This document shows positions 31,996-36,495 of a stretch of DNA of 36,495 nt, in pieces. The position numbers and the translations under genes are program-made. This stretch comes from Byssochlamys sp. IMV 00236 (lineage: Eukaryota > Ascomycota > Eurotiomycetes > Eurotiales > Thermoascaceae): assembly GCA_001931875.2 (NCBI GenBank), contig MSJH02000160.1:1-36495 (forward strand), read 5' to 3'. Position 1 is the stretch's first letter; the number at the start of each line of letters is the position of its first letter. Under the pieces are notes generated by a model. The model was not told the origin of the DNA. It did not search any database and saw only the letters and a program-made list of their open reading frames with translations.

Positions 31996-34049
31996 TTAAT
32001 AACTCCAAATACGAGCACGATTATCACCAGAACCAGAAGCAAACAGTGGCCTTCCATTGGTTGCTACGGCAACAGAAATAACTGCGGAACAATAAAAAAA
32101 AGTAAATATCTCCACTACGCTAAAATGCATTGATGTCATTTTACCTGAATTTTTATGGCCCTGCAGCATAAACTGAGGCTGGCCCGTCTTGGGGTCCCAA
32201 AATTGAATACTTCTGTCCTTGGATCCAGATATGATCCATTTGCCATCATATGTACAAGCAATAGATAGCACAAAATCCTACATGATAACTTAATCAAAAA
32301 TACAAACAATAACCATAGTAAAAAAAAAATACCTTGTGCCCAACAAATGTCATCTTGCAGGGATTTCGTGCGGTCGATGAATTACTATGAACAAATCCTC
32401 TATTCATATTTGTACCCAATCTCCACAACTTGATTGTTTTGTCTAAGCTACCACTAATCAATTCATTCTCATTGGGCATAAAAGCAACACTGTAAACACT
32501 ATCCCGATGTCCTTCCAACTGCTCCATCAATTGTCCTGACTGGATATTCCACACGCGCACCATCTTGTCTAAACTTCCTGTGGCTACCAATCGTCCATCA
32601 TAAGAAATCGCTACACTTGTCACTCCTGGGTCTTTCTGATTCAGGTCATTCACTGCCAATACATGTAAACATTTGCCGTCTGCCATATTCCATATTCTCG
32701 TTGTTCTGTCTCCAGATCCAGAAGCGAGGATGCGTCCGTCTCGACTGAAATCAAGTGAATAAATGTCTTGGTCGTGACCAAGTAGCACGTTACGGATGCG
32801 TTTTGTTGAGATATCCCAAATCTATAAGAAAAAAGAGTCAATTGAAGATTAAAACAATAACTTGGTTCCTTACCCTGATCTGTTTGTCTTCAGCTCCTGT
32901 AGCAAGGAAACGACCATCCGGGCTGAAACAGACAGAACGAATATAGAGATCACCTTCTTGTGTTATAGTGTCATCCTGTAAGGTACTATTTTACAGTTGG
33001 TCAAATGAAGGAAGCACATATATCATATACTTACCATATCTTGAGGCCGTTTGAAACATCGTAAATATATGTTACTCGATTACAACCAGCTGCTAAGAGT
33101 CTTCCATCCAAACTAAATTTAACACAGCAGACAACACTGCTATGCTCAAGTGTATATATAAGATTTGTCTTCAAAATCCTCTTCACCTTTGGATTAAACC
33201 TAAATAATAGATAAAGGTTGAGTAAATGTAAATAAAAAAAAGAAAAAGACCTACAATGCAAACCAGTCTAGTCCTTCGATTTTCAAGTTGTCAGGTACTG
33301 AATTAGGATCAAGGTCAGCCAGAGAGGTTATTTGTTGTTGCTGTTGTTGCTGCTGCTGCTGTTGTTGTTGTTGTTGTTGCTGTTGCTGTTGTTGTTGTTG
33401 ACTGCTGCTAGGTACAAACTCTTTAGCGGTTGGGCGCTTGTCTAGTGATTTATTATTGTACATATATGCTGGATCTTCTAATGGGCCCATAGTATTTGTT
33501 GTAGGCATCATTTGTGCAGAATTAGGAGGAGCAGGAGCTGCAGATGCTGGAGCGATGGCTGCATTCATTATACCGCCGAAATAGTTGGATGCAGGTCCTA
33601 TATTAGGTGGTGGTTGTTCATGCTTAATCATGGGCTGTTGCGAACGTTTATTACTATACAATTCCAGCTGTTGACGTAGCCTCGCGATTTCCTCTTCATA
33701 CCTAAGGATGCATAACTGAGAAAAAAAAAAGGAAGGAATACGCGTGTTAAAGTAGCTTACTGTTTTTTGATTGCTTGCTGTGCTCTTTCCATTTCAAGTA
33801 GACTTTGCTGAAATTTTGTCATCTCTTTTATTTGATGAGCAACTATACAAGATGAGTGAGTCATTTGTTTTGAAAAGATGCTTAAATAAAAGTTTCTTTA
33901 CTCTTGTTTTCAAATTCATCACGTTGAGATTTACAGACGAATGCCTCTTGAGTTAACTGGTCAAATTCAGCTCTGATTGAATCCAATAGTTCCAAGATGC
34001 GTGCTGAATGAGGAGTTGGCACCATAGCACGATGGTTATAAACTGACAT
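31996..34049 (-). CDS. tup1: Tup1 family WD40 transcriptional corepressor
   Basis: Eight exons: complement(33902..34049), (33761..33842), (33255..33701), (33035..33199), (32874..32985), (32333..32821), (32145..32277), (31996..32081), with introns of 49-63 nt, giving 553 residues. Residues 1-85 form the helical tetramerisation region ([18 protein letters not shown]...). A Pro/Ala/Met-rich linker and a run of 23 Gln follow (about 178-200). The Tup1-specific stretch GLDWFALFNPKVKR leads into seven WD40 repeats; examples are [56 protein letters not shown] and a last repeat ending RARIWSY. In fungi Tup1 works with Ssn6/Cyc8, recruited by DNA-binding repressors, and recruits class I and II HDACs. 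The [17 protein letters not shown] repeat is preceded by a short insertion (VNDLNQKD). In one intron the correct acceptor is AATAG at 32986, not the nearer CAG, since only that keeps the TLQDD frame. Confidence 0.95.
33332..33400 (-). repeat. CAA/CAG repeat encoding 23 Gln in Tup1
   Basis: Mixed CAA and CAG codons, uninterrupted, in the linker between the tetramerisation region and the WD40 domain. Length variation between strains is likely. Confidence 0.9.
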
Positions 34050-34248
34050 TGTAGAAAGTTGCGTGTATGTGTGTGTCTTTTAAAAGAAAGGTGTTTATTT
34101 CATTAAATTAGAGATTATACGAGCGTTCGTTTTACCTCTTGTTTTAAATGAAACAAAATAAAAAAAAATAAAAATAAAATAAGGAGTCACTTGGTTCATC
34201 CATTTTCAGGCGCGATTAATGCCGACATGTTTGTAAATATATATTTAT

Positions 34249-34272
34249 ATGTGTGTGTGTGCGTGTGTGTGT
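34249..34272. repeat. (GT)n microsatellite
   Basis: GT repeat with one GC interruption, directly after the stop codon of the EAF gene and within the 225 bases upstream of Tup1. Confidence 0.9.
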
Positions 34273-34273
34273 A

Positions 34274-35580
34274 TCAGTCACTATCAGAGTTAGACGGACT
34301 GCCTTCGTCTTCTTCCTCGTCGCCGTCATCTAGCAAACAATTAAAAAAGTGATCAATCCAGGATTGATTTTAAACTTACTAAATAAAGCACGTAAAGACA
34401 TTGGCCCTGCCGTATGTGGTTGAGATGGTGTTATATTATTTGTAGCATGTGATGGATTTACATCATTAACATATTCTGGTCTAGGAGAATCTGGGGCTGA
34501 CGCTACATTATTTGTGAGTGTCATGGATATATCATTTAGTAAGGAATCAAGATCGTCGTCGTCTTCTTCGTCATCATCGTTAGCTTCATTTTCTTCACTG
34601 CTCTCAGACTCTGAGCTGTCGGATTCTGTATCTGCATTTACATTATAATTGGGTCCATACCCAACTATTTCTGATTGATCACTCACAGAACCTTCCAGCG
34701 GCGTCGGTGAACGCCCTCTAAATTCAGAGGATGCATAAGTATATCGATGAGACCCTGACCCTGTTGAGAATCGGGGTGATCTGGGTGTAGGTGCTATACT
34801 TAAGGGACTGTATCGAGGAGTGGAAGCAGTGGGAAGAATTTCTTCAAATACATCATGATTATCGTTATCTTCTTCGCTTTCATTATACTGCTCTTCATAG
34901 TGATTTGTTTGCTGTTGATTATGCATTACTTCATCATACTTTTCTGCGCCTTCTTCTTCTTCTTCTTCTTCTTCTTCTTGACTATTCAATATCTCATCCA
35001 TATCTCGGGACAGATCAAAATCAAAATCATCCTGTGGATATCCATTCTGTAGACTACCAGATTCTCGCTTCAGGTTGATTTGTCCAATTAAACGTTGAAG
35101 CATAAAGGTCTTTTTTTTAATGAAAACGTATTAGTTACTCTGTTTAGGCGTATACATAAATGAAATAGAGTACATTGCTATGTTCGTCATAGTATAGAAC
35201 ACAATCGTATTCACCGTCTTCGTCAACATTCAGTTGTTCATGTGTAATTTGTGCATCAAATGTCGAAAGAGAGCCCTATATTAGAAGAGAAAGGTCAATA
35301 AAACAGAGAAAGAAAGTTTGCTTTGTTTATCAGATTATCACATTGAAATAAGTCAAATCTACTTGATAACCAGCGCCTGTTTCGGTAATATCAACTTGCT
35401 TTGCAAGAGTATCATAATGTTGATCTGATTCATCTAGAGTATATTTGAAAATGAGCTACTGTCTTGCCTTCTTAAATGTTCTAGCTCTCTACCCGTAAAC
35501 CTATATAACCCGGATCCACTTTCTGGTGGATGCTGCACATGTAATTCAAACTGTGTCTGGTCGGATGAATTGTAGTACAT
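34274..35580 (-). CDS. EAF (ELL-associated factor) family transcription elongation protein
   Basis: Five exons: complement(35493..35580), (35342..35433), (35174..35275), (34380..35109), (34274..34329), with introns of 59, 66, 64 and 50 nt, giving 355 residues. The N-terminal 115 residues form a small beta-rich domain with the EAF pattern: a 'Y.F' segment, GAGYQVDLTYFNGSLSTF, and DGEYDCVLYYDEHSNTFMLQ then RLIGQINLKRE, matching 'dCvLiyd..t.tFtLErl...i.vk'. The rest is highly acidic and Ser-rich with a Glu run, like the transactivation tails of EAF proteins, and ends SNSDSD. EAF binds ELL and stimulates RNA polymerase II elongation in the nucleus. The third donor (GTACTC) is weak, but the junction gives the expected N-T-F motif. 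A second in-frame donor inside intron 1 (35459) would leave a 26-nt intron, so I did not use it. Confidence 0.8.
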
Positions 35581-36306
35581 TAAAGGAAGAACAAGCTAAT
35601 CAGTCCTGTTTCTGTTAATTTTAAAATACAGCGACTTTGCAGTCATGTCCTTTGTTTTAAAAAAAATCAATAAACGTACGACAAAAGTTAAGCAATACGA
35701 CAGTTGCAAAAGAGAGAAGGCCAAAAATGTGGTCAATAGCTTTCCGAGCCGCGCTTTATTTTCCTTTATAATAGTATTACAAATCTCTTTACATTTTTCT
35801 AAGAGAAGCCCTATATTATATCAATTTTTCCTGGAACATAAAGAAAATGCACAAACTACAACAATTACAGGATTAAAACAATCGTTGGTACCATGTGTGG
35901 ACCTTGACCTTCTCGCTTCAGAAATTGTTATATTTATACAATGAATAATCAATATTTTTTGTGAATTGAATGAATATATGTCAAATCAAATTTAGTTCAT
36001 GAGCAGCTAAATACAACATCCTCCCAAGCAACTGAGATATATTTGCCTTCATATTGCTTATCAAGTCTTTTTATCGCATCATCTACTTTTTTCATGATTC
36101 TTTGTTCTCATTCTTAAGCCTCCAACTCGATGAGGATGATTACTTGCAAATTGATGAAATTGAATCACTAGACGAACTGCTATCGGAATCATATTTGAAT
36201 GAATCTTTATGGAGGTACATATCGTTGGATCTAGTAGATGATAAAGATTATATGTTATCCTCTTGAACAATTTGCATAATAATGTCAGTGACTTCAACGT
36301 TTTTAA
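35581..36306. other. right flank without a supported gene
   Basis: AT-rich. It holds copy 3 of the dispersed repeat. A 99-residue frame (35645-35944, +) overlaps that repeat and has no domain. A short acidic frame (stop at 36264-36266, +) lacks an ATG and could at most be an exon of an unseen gene. Confidence 0.5.
35693..35761 (+). repeat. dispersed repeat, copy 3
   Basis: Diverged copy that aligns with 31540-31608 over about 70 bases (ACAGTTGC, AAATGTGGT-like and GAGCCGCGCTTT blocks). It lies 113 bases upstream of the EAF start codon. Confidence 0.5.
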
Positions 36307-36495
36307 TCACAGTTCTCCACAATTATCAAAATTAAGATAATGAAGTAAGTATTGGCTATAAAGTATCAATTGACCTGCTATTAACATGATAACCGTGGCC
36401 AGATATTCAGCAATAGCTACTCCGTGCTTATCAGTGCTAAGAATATTCGTAACTATCAATGGTGAATGAATTGTAACACCACTAGTGATTTTTGT
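36307..36495 (-). CDS. possible 3' end of a gene cut by the window edge
   Basis: On the minus strand the frame is open from the window edge for 62 codons to a TGA at 36307-36309. It contains GVTIHSPLIVTNILSTD, then a hydrophobic helix (EYLATVIMLIAGQLILY) and ends NFDNCGEL. No ATG start is needed if it continues from beyond the edge. No family is recognised. The length is modest for AT-rich DNA, so chance is possible. Confidence 0.25.
   Translation of the reverse strand, partial: TKITSGVTIHSPLIVTNILSTDKHGVAIAEYLATVIMLIAGQLILYSQYLLHYLNFDNCGEL

Noticed and set aside
1..36495. tRNA genes, rRNA genes, CRISPR arrays, intact transposons
   Set aside because: Reading both strands by eye, I saw no tRNA A/B boxes with a foldable cloverleaf, no rRNA sequence, no spaced direct repeats of CRISPR type and no intact transposase or polymerase frame. 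A scan with tRNAscan-SE or RepeatMasker could overturn this.

Overview
This window is nuclear DNA of a filamentous fungus, most likely an early-diverging one of the Mucoromycota (Mucor/Rhizopus-like). The sequence is AT-rich. Genes are split by short GT-AG introns, mostly 47-70 nt (one of 95 nt and one of about 150 nt), with CTAAC/CTGAC-like branch sites. Several promoters carry CT-rich tracts. The proteins are a typical fungal set (Tup1, Rxt3, Mak16, a HAL/NPR1-type kinase, OPT transporter, Pol delta subunit 3). The phylum is inferred from protein flavour and base composition; no marker gene proves it. All gene models below were spliced by hand from both strands, and each joined model closes in frame.

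Layout. 1-1109: no gene, simple repeats. 1110-2257 (-): arrestin-like protein. 2499-4078 (-): DHHC palmitoyltransferase. 4079-7275: gene-poor, with a dispersed-repeat copy and a cluster of hairpins. 7276-9423 (+): OPT family transporter. 9588-9906 (+): doubtful two-exon small gene. 11610-12392 (+): an odd tandem array in which each unit carries its own 5' splice site, branch site and 3' splice site, running into a (TTCTTTGG)9 repeat. 13309-15657 (+): class II histone deacetylase. 15717-17113 (-): DNA polymerase delta subunit 3 with a C-terminal PIP box, and MluI-box (ACGCGT) elements just upstream. 17639-19007 (-): UBAC2/Dsc2-type rhomboid-like membrane protein ending in a CUE-like domain. 19008-22935: gene-poor. 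22936-24635 (+): HAL/NPR1-type protein kinase. 26051-26542 (+): a short tropomyosin. 26648-28860 (-): Rxt3. 30310-31302 (+): Mak16. 31670-31948 (-): unknown 92-residue protein. 31996-34049 (-): Tup1. 34274-35580 (-): EAF (ELL-associated factor) family protein. 36307-36495 (-): possible 3' end of a gene cut by the window edge.

How the genes relate. Most are unrelated housekeeping genes. Three belong to transcriptional repression (Tup1 corepressor, Rxt3 of the Rpd3-type deacetylase complex, a class II HDAC) and one to elongation (EAF), but their spacing and orientation give no sign of joint regulation. The most unusual items are the tandem array with built-in splice signals, a tropomyosin about 40 residues shorter than the usual 161-residue fungal form, a class II HDAC that stops right after its catalytic domain, and a repeat family with three copies here.
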